Position numbers and translations under genes: made by a program. The notes beneath the pieces are model-generated. The model made no database searches. It had not been told where the DNA came from and saw only the letters and a list, made by a program, of their open reading frames with translations. A stretch of DNA of 64,000 bases. It comes from Dyadobacter sp. MSC1_007 (GTDB lineage Bacteria; Bacteroidota; Bacteroidia; Cytophagales; Spirosomataceae). Each line of letters starts with the position of its first letter. The stretch's first letter is position 1. This document shows, one piece after another, positions 53,065-60,811 of the stretch. The stretch lies in the NCBI RefSeq assembly GCF_023667495.1, contig NZ_JAMOZL010000009.1, positions 1 through 64,000 on the forward strand, read 5' to 3'.

Positions 53065-53099
53065 GCATATTGCTTATGGCCTATTGCTTAAAGCCCACA
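53065..53099. repeat. Heptamer array before the FAH-family start codon
   Basis: Five 7-bp units: GCATATT, GCTTATG, GCCTATT, GCTTAAA, GCCCACA, ending 10 bp before the start codon at 53109. It is inverted relative to the array at 52951-52985. The longer in-frame start at 53070 would translate this repeat and is rejected. Confidence 0.7.
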
Positions 53100-53108
53100 A
53101 AATATCAT

Positions 53109-53972
53109 ATGAAACTTTTTCGATTTGGTGCATTTGAGAATGAGAAGCCGGGAGTAGAGCTTCCGGACGGTTCAAAACTGGATGTTTCGGCATTTGGTGA
53201 AGACTATAATGAGAAATTTTTCGCCACAGACGGGATTTCACGTCTTAAAACGTGGCTCGAAACCAATGCGAGTAATGCCCCAAAGGTGGAGGACGGATTT
53301 CGCTATGGTTCCTGCGTGGCAAGGCCTTCTAAAATCGTCTGCATTGGTATGAACTATGCCAAGCACGCATACGAGTCGGGCGCTACGGAACTGCCAAAAG
53401 AGCCGATCGTTTTCTTCAAATCGACTTCTGCACTATGCGGGCCCAACGACCAGGTGATTATTCCAAGAAACTCCGAAAAGACAGACTGGGAAGTGGAACT
53501 GGCAGTGGTAATCGGCAAAAAAGCCAGCTATGTGGATGAAGCGAATGCATTGGATTATGTCGCAGGTTACTCGGTTCACAACGACTACTCTGAACGTGCG
53601 TTCCAGATGGAGCGTGGCGGGCAGTGGGTGAAAGGAAAAAGTAACGATACTTTCGCGCCGCTAGGACCGTATATGGTAACAGCAGATGAAGTAGGCAATG
53701 CAAATAGCCTCGATCTGTGGCTCGTTCTGAATGGTAAGAAAATTCAGGACAGCAATACGTCGGATATGATTTTCCAAATTCCGTTCCTGGTGAGCTACCT
53801 GAGCCAGTTTATGACATTGCTGCCAGGGGATGTGATCACGACCGGTACACCCGCAGGCGTTGGATTAGGCATGAAACCGCCGGTATATCTCAAACCGGGT
53901 GATGTCGTGGAATTGGGTATTGAAAAATTAGGTAATCAAAAACAGGAAGCTATTGCCTGGAAGGCGGTTTAA
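53109..53972 (+). CDS. Fumarylacetoacetate hydrolase family protein, probable 2,4-diketo-3-deoxy-L-fuconate hydrolase
   Basis: FAH-family hydrolase of 287 residues from MKLFRFGAFENEKPGVELPD (ATG at 53109). The metal-binding core is visible: CIGMNYAKHAYESGATELPK, the acidic motif TDWEVELAVVIGKKASYVDE and GDVITTGTPAGVGLGMKPPV. In the non-phosphorylating L-fucose pathway such an enzyme splits the diketo-deoxy acid to pyruvate and L-lactate. The LutABC genes further downstream would use that lactate. Ureidoglycolate lyase is the common automatic label for this family and does not fit the context. Confidence 0.88.
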   Translation: MKLFRFGAFENEKPGVELPDGSKLDVSAFGEDYNEKFFATDGISRLKTWLETNASNAPKVEDGFRYGSCVARPSKIVCIGMNYAKHAYESGATELPKEPIVFFKSTSALCGPNDQVIIPRNSEKTDWEVELAVVIGKKASYVDEANALDYVAGYSVHNDYSERAFQMERGGQWVKGKSNDTFAPLGPYMVTADEVGNANSLDLWLVLNGKKIQDSNTSDMIFQIPFLVSYLSQFMTLLPGDVITTGTPAGVGLGMKPPVYLKPGDVVELGIEKLGNQKQEAIAWKAV

Positions 53973-53973
53973 T

Positions 53974-54804
53974 ATGATAATCGACAGCCATCAGCATTTC
54001 TGGATATTTGACGAGGAGCGGGACTCATGGATTACGCCCGATATGGAGGTTATCCGCCGGAATTTTTTGCCCGAAGACCTGTGGCCCGTGTTGAAATCCA
54101 ACAAAATAGACGGTTGCGTTGCCGTACAAGCATCCCAGGCGGATTCGGAAACGGAATTTCTGCTGCATTTGGCCGAGGCTAACGACTTTGTGAAAGGAGT
54201 CGTAGGATGGGTTGATCTGCGCGCCGCGAATTTGTATGATCAGCTGGAAAGGTATTCGCAGTTCGAAAAATTGAGGGGATTTCGCCATGTGGCGCAGGGG
54301 CAACCGGAAGGATTTCTGCTGCAACCCGACTTTATAAAGGGAGTAGGACAGCTTGTCGCATTTGATTTTACCTACGACATCCTGATTTACCATAACCAAT
54401 TAAAGGAAGCATTCAATTTTGCAGTAAAGCTTCCAAATGTCCATTTCGTGCTGGACCATATTGCAAAGCCGCCGATCAAAGCGCAGGAAATTCAGCCCTG
54501 GGCCGACGATATCCGCAGATTGGCCGAACTGCCTAATGTACATTGCAAAGTATCAGGCATGGTCACCGAGGCCAACTGGATGCATTGGGAAAAAGCCGAT
54601 TTCAGGCCTTACCTGGATGTGGTATTTGAAGCATTCGGCACGGAAAGGATCATGTATGGCTCGGATTGGCCGGTTTGTTTAGTCGGTGCGGAATATGAAG
54701 GTGCAAAGGGAATTCTTACCGATTACCTGAGCATGTTTTCCGATGACGAAGTCCGCGACGTGATGGGAAGAAACGCTGTTAACTTTTATAGCCTTGATAT
54801 ATAG
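53974..54804 (+). CDS. Amidohydrolase-family lactonase, probable L-fuconolactonase
   Basis: TIM-barrel amidohydrolase of 276 residues from MIIDSHQHFWIFDEERDSW (ATG at 53974, 1 bp after the FAH stop). Metal-binding motifs are IDSHQHFW, HFVLDHIAKPPIK and YGSDWPVC with the catalytic Asp. The group (COG3618) contains L-fucono-1,5-lactonase and related sugar lactonases. This would hydrolyse the lactone from the initial sugar dehydrogenase step to L-fuconate. No sugar dehydrogenase gene is adjacent. Confidence 0.87.
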   Translation: MIIDSHQHFWIFDEERDSWITPDMEVIRRNFLPEDLWPVLKSNKIDGCVAVQASQADSETEFLLHLAEANDFVKGVVGWVDLRAANLYDQLERYSQFEKLRGFRHVAQGQPEGFLLQPDFIKGVGQLVAFDFTYDILIYHNQLKEAFNFAVKLPNVHFVLDHIAKPPIKAQEIQPWADDIRRLAELPNVHCKVSGMVTEANWMHWEKADFRPYLDVVFEAFGTERIMYGSDWPVCLVGAEYEGAKGILTDYLSMFSDDEVRDVMGRNAVNFYSLDI

Positions 54805-54810
54805 TTATTT

Positions 54811-55146
54811 ATGAACAGTTACTGTCTTGCTGTGGATCTGGTCGACGATCCTCAAATGATTGCGGAATACGAGGATTACCATACAAGGGTACATCCCGAC
54901 ATTCAAAAGAGTATTACCGATGCAGGTATTACCAGAATGGATATTTTCAGGACAGGTAATCGGCTCTTTATGATCATGGAAACGGAAGACGATTTCGACT
55001 TTGACAAAAAAGCACAAATGGATGCATCCAACCCGAAAGTACAGGAATGGGAGCAGCTCATGTGGAAATACCAGCAGGCATTACCCACTGCGAAGCCCGG
55101 TGAAAAATGGGTATTAATGGATCAGATATTTGCCCTCAAAGAATAA
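54811..55146 (+). CDS. L-rhamnose mutarotase family protein (RhaM; L-fucose mutarotase possible)
   Basis: Protein of 111 residues in the RhaM (DUF718) family of small dimeric alpha/beta-barrel mutarotases, which interconvert the anomers of L-rhamnose or L-fucose. The conserved HTRVHPDIQKSITDAGITRM stretch carries the catalytic His region, and NPKVQEWEQLMWKYQQALP is the C-terminal family motif. It begins 6 bp after the lactonase gene. In this cluster it would supply the correct anomer to the first dehydrogenase. Confidence 0.9.
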   Translation: MNSYCLAVDLVDDPQMIAEYEDYHTRVHPDIQKSITDAGITRMDIFRTGNRLFMIMETEDDFDFDKKAQMDASNPKVQEWEQLMWKYQQALPTAKPGEKWVLMDQIFALKE

Positions 55147-55179
55147 AGGTTAAGTGTAGTGAACTAGCATTCGATCAGG

Positions 55180-55962
55180 TTGAATAGATTAGCTTATCTG
55201 GTACTCATTTTATTGACATCATTCGCGTTACTCTCCTCACAGCCAAGAAGCGCCGTGGAGATAAAGCTGATGAGTTTCAACATCCGTCATGGCCTCAATA
55301 ATGACGACGAGTCGAATCTGAGGGATATTTTGAGGATAATTAAAGAAAATGACCCCGACCTTGTGGCGCTTCAGGCGGTCGACAGCCTGATGGATAAAGG
55401 TAAGGTGCAGTTTCAGTTGAGGCAGATTGCTGCGCAAACCGGCATGCATTACACATACGCGGCAGCGGACACGTCCGAGAGCGGGACGCAAGGCGTGGGG
55501 ATACTCTCGAACTGGCCATTTGAAAAAACGCAGGTGATCCACCTGCCCAACACGCCTGGGGCCGATAGAAAAGTGCTCTTATGTGGGCTCATCAAATTGT
55601 CGCGCGGGCTTACATTCAGATTTTGCAACTCCCGGCTTGAATACGCTTCGGTAATGGACCGCGCATTACAGGCCGCATACATAAACCAAATGCTGGTCAA
55701 CAGCGTCCAGCCCGTGCTTTTAGGCATGGATATGGGCGCAAGGCCAAATGAACAGCCTTATTTTTCGTTTCGCAGGAACTGGCAGGACGCTGCCCAGGGA
55801 TCACAGTTGCAGACCTGGAACGAAGGTTTACCGGGTGACCGGGTCGATTACATCTTTGCATTGCTGAACAACAAAGTACGCATCAAGAACTACAAGGTTA
55901 TCAGGAATTATCCGGACGTTTCTGATCACTATCCCATTCAAGCCACCATCGAATTTTGGTAG
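55180..55962 (+). CDS. Degenerate endonuclease/exonuclease/phosphatase (EEP) family protein
   Basis: Exported EEP-fold protein of 260 residues. The start is TTG at 55180, giving signal peptide MNRLAYLVLILLTSFALLSS; no ATG precedes the fold. The N-terminal MSFNIRHGLNNDDESNLRDI and the C-terminal RVDYIFALLNN and SDHYPIQATI are conserved. Key active-site positions are changed. The metal-binding Glu of the usual LQEVD is Ala (VALQAVDSLMD). The THLD-type motif reads SRLEYA, and GDFN reads MDMG. It is probably catalytically dead or has a new role. It lies between the mutarotase and lutA genes on the same strand, 3 bp before lutA. Confidence 0.82.
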   Translation: MNRLAYLVLILLTSFALLSSQPRSAVEIKLMSFNIRHGLNNDDESNLRDILRIIKENDPDLVALQAVDSLMDKGKVQFQLRQIAAQTGMHYTYAAADTSESGTQGVGILSNWPFEKTQVIHLPNTPGADRKVLLCGLIKLSRGLTFRFCNSRLEYASVMDRALQAAYINQMLVNSVQPVLLGMDMGARPNEQPYFSFRRNWQDAAQGSQLQTWNEGLPGDRVDYIFALLNNKVRIKNYKVIRNYPDVSDHYPIQATIEFW

Positions 55963-55965
55963 AAA

Positions 55966-56733
55966 ATGAATTACTCAAACTGGAAGATCGGATTATTTAT
56001 TCCCTGCTATGTTGATCAGTTTTATCCCCAGGTAGGGATTGCGACGCTGGAATTGCTGGAAAAGCTCGGATGTAACGTCACATTTCCCCTGAACCAAACC
56101 TGCTGTGGGCAGCCGATGGCCAACTCTGGTTTCGAACATTTGTCCAGACCGTGTGATAATCTCTTTTTCGACCTTTTCGCCGATTGTGACTATGTCGTTT
56201 CCCCGTCAGGAAGCTGTGTGTTGCATATCAAAGAACATTTGAAAGCGGATGGTCACGCCGACGAGTCGAAAGTATTGCGCAAAAAGGTTTATGAGCTCGT
56301 CGAATTCATTACAGATGTTTTGAAAATAGAAACCATTGAAGCTGAGTTTCCGCACCGGGTAGGGTTGCACCAGGGATGCCATGGGCAGCGGGGGCTCTAT
56401 CTTTCGCAAATGTCAGAACTGAATGCGGAGCCTTTTTCAAAACCCGTATCACTTTTAAAGAAAGTAAAAGGCATTGAACTCATCGACCTGGACCGGACAG
56501 ATGAATGCTGCGGTTTTGGCGGGACCTTTTGTGTGAGCGAGGAAGCTGTGTCTGTGAAGATGGGTAAGGACCGTGTTTCAGACCACATCCGGCACAATGC
56601 CGAATATATTACAGGATCGGATATGAGCTGTCTGATGCATCTGGGCGGTATTTTGAAGCGGGGACATTCCAATGTGCAGGTAAAGCACATTGCCGAGATC
56701 TTGAACAGCCAGATCGCCGGTCCGAAGCATTAA
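55966..56733 (+). CDS. lutA: LutA-like (Fe-S)-binding oxidoreductase subunit
   Basis: Protein of 255 residues with two CCG domains: NQTCCGQPMANSGF near residue 45 and DECCGFGGTFCVSEEAVSVK near residue 183, plus HQGCHGQRGLYL. Such subunits hold [4Fe-4S] or related clusters. With LutB and LutC they oxidise L-lactate to pyruvate. It is 3 bp downstream of the EEP-like gene, and lutB follows after a separate, antisense gene. The lactate would come from the FAH-family hydrolase step. Confidence 0.92.
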   Translation: MNYSNWKIGLFIPCYVDQFYPQVGIATLELLEKLGCNVTFPLNQTCCGQPMANSGFEHLSRPCDNLFFDLFADCDYVVSPSGSCVLHIKEHLKADGHADESKVLRKKVYELVEFITDVLKIETIEAEFPHRVGLHQGCHGQRGLYLSQMSELNAEPFSKPVSLLKKVKGIELIDLDRTDECCGFGGTFCVSEEAVSVKMGKDRVSDHIRHNAEYITGSDMSCLMHLGGILKRGHSNVQVKHIAEILNSQIAGPKH

Positions 56734-56740
56734 AAAACAA

Positions 56741-56771
56741 ATACCGGAGCCCATACATTGAGCCCCGGTAT
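56741..56771. terminator. Hairpin between lutA and antisense secreted protein gene
   Basis: ATACCGG pairs with CCGGTAT around a further partial stem (GC/GC) and a loop of about 11 bases. It lies 8 bp after the lutA stop and would end transcription of both converging genes. Confidence 0.65.
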
Positions 56772-56843
56772 ATACAAAGTTTGCGGATTGCGTTTCACGC
56801 TAGGCGCGTCACGCCGGTTCAGAATCTGAGAAGCGCCTCGTTG

Positions 56844-57239
56844 TTAGTTGATTGAAGAAACAACGCGGCTGGTTGTAGTCAAGATATCAAACGATTGTGA
56901 AGCCTTCTCTTTACCGTCCGTGATTTCGAAGGTATAAGTACCGTCCATCAGGGTAGATAAATCAAAGTATTTCAAATAGTTGTTATCAACACGTTTGTTT
57001 TCTGAGAAAAGAACATTCTTATCTGTGTCCAGAATACGAACGATGACATTCTTTGAAATTGGATTATTATAAGAAACGCGAAATTGCATTGGTTTGATCT
57101 GCAGAATGTTCAGCTTGGTTGAAGCCGTTTCAGTTTTGTCTGCAGTTGCGATGTTGTCCTGAGCATTTGAAGTAAATGCGGACCCGGATAGAAGCACGCC
57201 AGTCAAGGCTGCGATAATAAGAGTGTTTTTGGTTTTCAT
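56844..57239 (-). CDS. Small secreted protein, DUF3244-like/T9SS-type beta fold
   Basis: Protein of 131 residues with signal peptide MKTKNTLIIAALTGVLLSGS to NAQ. Residues about 45-125 read as a beta sandwich (VIVRILDTDKNVLFSENKRV, FDLSTLMDGTYTFEITDGKE), similar to the short beta domains of DUF3244-like proteins and T9SS C-terminal domains. It is on the opposite strand between lutA and lutB, so it interrupts the operon. Function unknown. Confidence 0.7.
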   Translation of the reverse strand: MKTKNTLIIAALTGVLLSGSAFTSNAQDNIATADKTETASTKLNILQIKPMQFRVSYNNPISKNVIVRILDTDKNVLFSENKRVDNNYLKYFDLSTLMDGTYTFEITDGKEKASQSFDILTTTSRVVSSIN

Positions 57240-57480
57240 AGGAGTTAATATTTAAATGTCTAAAAAAAGTTAAACTGAACTTGATTCAGACTCCGATGCC
57301 CCGATCGAAAAACTTTGTTGATTCAAAAGTATAAGATATTGCAATACAATAAAATAGCATTTTTTCGATTTTTAAAAAGTTGTTTATTAAACAAATTCAG
57401 AACTTTGAATAATGCAACGAATGTGAAAAGTACAAATCTTATTCTTCTTTAAATACTATTATCTAATTGTTAAGGAAGCT

Positions 57481-58857
57481 ATGTCCAAAGCATTAATGGA
57501 GCACGCGGAAGCCTCCGAAGTCTTCAACAGGGATGAACCATATGTAAACTGGCACGACGAAACGCTATGGTTCGTCCGCCAGAAGCGCGATAAATCTTCG
57601 AAACAGCTGCCGGAGTGGGAGCAGTTGAGAGAAACTGCTTCCTCGATCAAACATTATGTGCTCTCGCACATGGATGAACTATTGATCTCTTTCGAGCAAA
57701 AGGCCAGGGAGAATGGTGTGCATGTGCATTGGGCAGCCGATGCAGCCGAACACAACGAGATCGTGCTAGGACTTTTGAAGCAGCATAAGATCGATAAAAT
57801 GGTGAAAAGTAAGTCGATGCTGACTGAGGAGTGTCACATGAACGACTTTCTGAGCAAAAACGGCATTGAAGTCATCGATACAGATTTGGGGGAACGCATT
57901 GTGCAGCTGCGCAACGAGCCGCCGAGTCATATTGTGCTCCCTGCAATCCATTTAAAGAAAAAGGACATTGGCGACCTCTTCCACGAGCACCTTGGAACCG
58001 AGGCAGGCGCCACAGACCCACAATACCTTACCGAAGCAGCCCGCCAGCATTTGCGCGACAAATTTTTGACCAGAAGAGCTGCATTAACCGGTGTCAACTT
58101 TGCGATCGCCGAAACAGGAGGTTTTGTAGTGTCCACCAACGAAGGCAATGCCGATATGGGGGCGCATTTGGCTGATATTCACATTGCGTGCATGGGTTTT
58201 GAGAAAATAATACCCAAGCAGGAGCATTTGGGGGTATTCCTGCGCCTGCTTGCACGGAGCGCCACCGGACAGCCAATTACCACTTACAGTAGCCATTTTA
58301 AAAAGCCACGTGAAGGTCAGGAAATGCATATTGTTATTGTTGACAATGGCCGGAGTACCCAGCTCGGACGCGCGGATTTTAGAAGCTCGCTGAAATGCAT
58401 CCGCTGCGGGGCTTGCATGAATACCTGTCCCGTTTACCGAAGAAGCGGCGGCCATAGTTATCACAACGCGGTCGCAGGTCCGATCGGTTCAATCCTGGCC
58501 CCCAACCTGGATATGACCAAAAATGCGGATTTGCCGTTCGCAAGTACATTATGCGGCAGCTGCTCGAATGTATGCCCTGTCAAGATCGATATTCATGATC
58601 AGCTTTATAAATGGAGGCAGGTGCTGGCAAAAGAAGGCTATGTGCCCAAAAGCAAGGAAATCGGCATCCGGGCGATGTCAACGGTATTGTCGCAGCCGCG
58701 GTTTTACCAATGGTCGGGCAGGCTCGGGCGGACTGTTATGCGGGCTATGCCTTTTATGGTCAACAACGGTATGAACCCCTGGTACAAACAACGCGATATG
58801 CCCGAACCGCCGAAGGAAAGCTTCCGGGATTGGTATGTACGTAACCGAAAAGAATAA
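57481..58857 (+). CDS. lutB: LutB-like iron-sulfur lactate-utilisation protein
   Basis: Protein of 458 residues with an N-terminal LUD domain (about 60-290) and a C-terminal ferredoxin-like part with two 4Fe-4S motifs: CIRCGACMNTCPVY and CGSCSNVCPVKIDI. Together with LutA and LutC it forms the L-lactate oxidation complex. The start is ATG at 57481. An A/T-rich leader of 241 bp (57240-57480) precedes it; this is likely its own promoter region. lutC follows after 2 bp. Confidence 0.93.
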   Translation: MSKALMEHAEASEVFNRDEPYVNWHDETLWFVRQKRDKSSKQLPEWEQLRETASSIKHYVLSHMDELLISFEQKARENGVHVHWAADAAEHNEIVLGLLKQHKIDKMVKSKSMLTEECHMNDFLSKNGIEVIDTDLGERIVQLRNEPPSHIVLPAIHLKKKDIGDLFHEHLGTEAGATDPQYLTEAARQHLRDKFLTRRAALTGVNFAIAETGGFVVSTNEGNADMGAHLADIHIACMGFEKIIPKQEHLGVFLRLLARSATGQPITTYSSHFKKPREGQEMHIVIVDNGRSTQLGRADFRSSLKCIRCGACMNTCPVYRRSGGHSYHNAVAGPIGSILAPNLDMTKNADLPFASTLCGSCSNVCPVKIDIHDQLYKWRQVLAKEGYVPKSKEIGIRAMSTVLSQPRFYQWSGRLGRTVMRAMPFMVNNGMNPWYKQRDMPEPPKESFRDWYVRNRKE

Positions 58858-58859
58858 CC

Positions 58860-59447
58860 ATGAGCTCACGCGATAACATATTAAAGCAGATCAGGCAGAA
58901 TAAGCCCTCCGAAACACAGTTGCCGTCGGTAGAGCGGTTTGATAGTCTTTTTGAGAATACCGAGGAAAAATTCCGGGAAATGCTTGCCGCGATTTATACC
59001 GAAGTCATTGTCGTGAAAGACACCGATGAACTGGCCCAAAAGGCGCAGGAGCTTTATGGAAGTGTGGTGAACCGCGCCACAACGATCCCTGCGCTAAGTA
59101 ACTGGGCGGATTTTAGTCTCAATGTCAGCGACCCGCACGAGCTGGAAACCATCGAAATTGCTATTTTGAGCGCGGAATTCGGAGTAGCCGAGAATGGTGC
59201 GGTCTGGATTTCGGATCAATATTTGCCGCACCGCGTATTGCCATTCATTACCCAAAATCTGGCCTTTGTGATCCCTCGCAGCGCGATTGTGAACAATATG
59301 CACGAGGCTTACGTGCGCTTGCAGGAGACAACCGGATGGGGCTGTTTTATTGCAGGACCGTCAAAAACTGCTGATATTGAGCAATCGTTGGTCATCGGCG
59401 CGCACGGTGCGCGAAGCATGGTGATCTTTTTGTTGGAATCTGAATAG
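58860..59447 (+). CDS. lutC: LutC-like LUD-domain protein
   Basis: Lactate-utilisation protein of 195 residues with a single LUD domain. Landmarks are LSAEFGVAENGAVWISDQYL, RVLPFITQNLAFVIPRSAIV and GPSKTADIEQSLVIGAHGAR. It starts 2 bp after the lutB stop, indicating coupled translation. It completes the LutABC set. Confidence 0.93.
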   Translation: MSSRDNILKQIRQNKPSETQLPSVERFDSLFENTEEKFREMLAAIYTEVIVVKDTDELAQKAQELYGSVVNRATTIPALSNWADFSLNVSDPHELETIEIAILSAEFGVAENGAVWISDQYLPHRVLPFITQNLAFVIPRSAIVNNMHEAYVRLQETTGWGCFIAGPSKTADIEQSLVIGAHGARSMVIFLLESE

Positions 59448-59452
59448 ACTTT

Positions 59453-59968
59453 ATGAATGAACAGGTGACATTAAGGCCTTTCGAAAGAACCATAGCCGAA
59501 AGGCTGGCTAACCTCGCCAACAACAAAAATGTAGTAGCACAGGTAAGGGACAATTTTCCTTCCCCTTACACATTATCCGACGCGCATTACTGGATCGATT
59601 TCTGCACCGGGCGCCACAGCGGCGAAAGTTTTCACCGAGCTATTTTTTATAAAGATGAGTTTGTAGGCGGGATAGGCGTGTTGCGACAGGAAGATATCCA
59701 TCGTAACAACGCGGAAATTGGCTACTGGCTCGGGGAGCCTTATTGGGGGCTTAATATCACAACATCCGCTGTAATGCAGATGACCGATTGGATTTTCGCC
59801 AATACGGGCATCACCAGATTATATGCAGGTGTTTTTGAAACGAACCTGCCATCGATGCGTGTGCTGGAAAAAGCCGGCTACCACCTGGAAGCCATTCACC
59901 GAAAGGCTATTATCAAAAATGACCAGGTGCTCGACGAGCATCTCTTTGTGAAACTGGCTCCACTCTGA
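59453..59968 (+). CDS. GNAT N-acetyltransferase, RimJ/RimL type
   Basis: Acetyltransferase of 171 residues. The acetyl-CoA-binding region is NAEIGYWLGEPYWGLNITTS, and TRLYAGVFETNLPSMRVLEK plus AGYHLEAIHRKAI fit the RimJ/RimL family. It lies 5 bp after lutC and may ride on the same transcript, though its role is probably unrelated. The target amine is unknown. Confidence 0.9.
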   Translation: MNEQVTLRPFERTIAERLANLANNKNVVAQVRDNFPSPYTLSDAHYWIDFCTGRHSGESFHRAIFYKDEFVGGIGVLRQEDIHRNNAEIGYWLGEPYWGLNITTSAVMQMTDWIFANTGITRLYAGVFETNLPSMRVLEKAGYHLEAIHRKAIIKNDQVLDEHLFVKLAPL

Positions 59969-60059
59969 ATTGGGCATTTCCGATTTTAAAACCAACGGTA
60001 TAAGTCATCCTGCGCATTCTTTATCTATTTTTGCAGATAACGCATTATCATTACTGATT

Positions 60060-60079
60060 CGTTAAAAGCTATTTTAACG
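60060..60079. promoter_or_regulatory. Short palindrome upstream of cmk
   Basis: CGTTAAAA (60060-60067) pairs with TTTTAACG (60072-60079) around a 4-base loop, 27 bp before the cytidylate kinase start. It could be an operator or an RNA hairpin. No known binding protein was recognised. Confidence 0.35.
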
Positions 60080-60105
60080 GTCTTTCTGAACCTCATTTTT
60101 TTAGT

Positions 60106-60810
60106 ATGCCCAAGATTATCGTTGCGATCGACGGTTATTCCAGTTGCGGCAAAAGCACAACTGCGAAACTGGTTGCCAGGCAACTCAATTACCCTTATAT
60201 CGACACTGGCGCGATGTACAGGGCTGTTACATTGTATTTTATCCAAAATCATATAAGTCTTACCAATCCCAAAGAGATCGAAAATGCATTAAGCAAGGTG
60301 CATATCTCTTTTCGGCGCCACCCCGAGCTCGGCAGGAACGATACCTACTTAAACGGCCTGAATGTGGAAGACGAAATCCGCAAAATGTATGTTTCCGAGC
60401 AGGTCAGTGAAGTCAGCGCGATCGCCGAAGTAAGGCATGCATTGGTTGCCCAGCAGCAGCGAATGGGTAAAACCAAAGGCATTGTCATGGACGGCCGCGA
60501 TATCGGCACCGTGGTGTTTCCGCAGGCTGAACTAAAGATATTCATGACCGCTGACCCGCACATTCGCGCCCAGCGAAGACAGCTTGAACTCATGGAAAAA
60601 GGTGAGATTGTAGGTTTGGAAGAAATTGCTGAAAACCTCAAAAATCGCGACTATATCGACACCCATCGCGCAGAAAGCCCGCTCAGGCAGGCAGAAGACG
60701 CTATTTACATTGATAATTCACTGATGACCCTTGACGAGCAGGTAGAAATGGTAGTCAGGCTGGCCGATGAACAGATTGGGCTCTCACTGAGGCGTAATGC
60801 CAGGGCATGA
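60106..60810 (+). CDS. cmk: Cytidylate kinase (Cmk)
   Basis: Essential nucleotide kinase of 234 residues that phosphorylates CMP and dCMP. The P-loop is AIDGYSSCGKSTTAKLVARQ (residues about 7-26), followed by YIDTGAMYRAVTLYF. The nucleotide-binding DGRDIGTVVFPQAELKIFMT and DYIDTHRAESPLRQAEDAIY motifs are intact. Length is normal. The FAD oxidoreductase gene starts 2 bp after its stop. Confidence 0.97.
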   Translation: MPKIIVAIDGYSSCGKSTTAKLVARQLNYPYIDTGAMYRAVTLYFIQNHISLTNPKEIENALSKVHISFRRHPELGRNDTYLNGLNVEDEIRKMYVSEQVSEVSAIAEVRHALVAQQQRMGKTKGIVMDGRDIGTVVFPQAELKIFMTADPHIRAQRRQLELMEKGEIVGLEEIAENLKNRDYIDTHRAESPLRQAEDAIYIDNSLMTLDEQVEMVVRLADEQIGLSLRRNARA

Positions 60811-60811
60811 T

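Noticed and set aside
53070..53108. Upstream in-frame start for the FAH-family gene
   Set aside because: The added residues are the translation of a heptamer array, and the family N-terminus begins at 53109.
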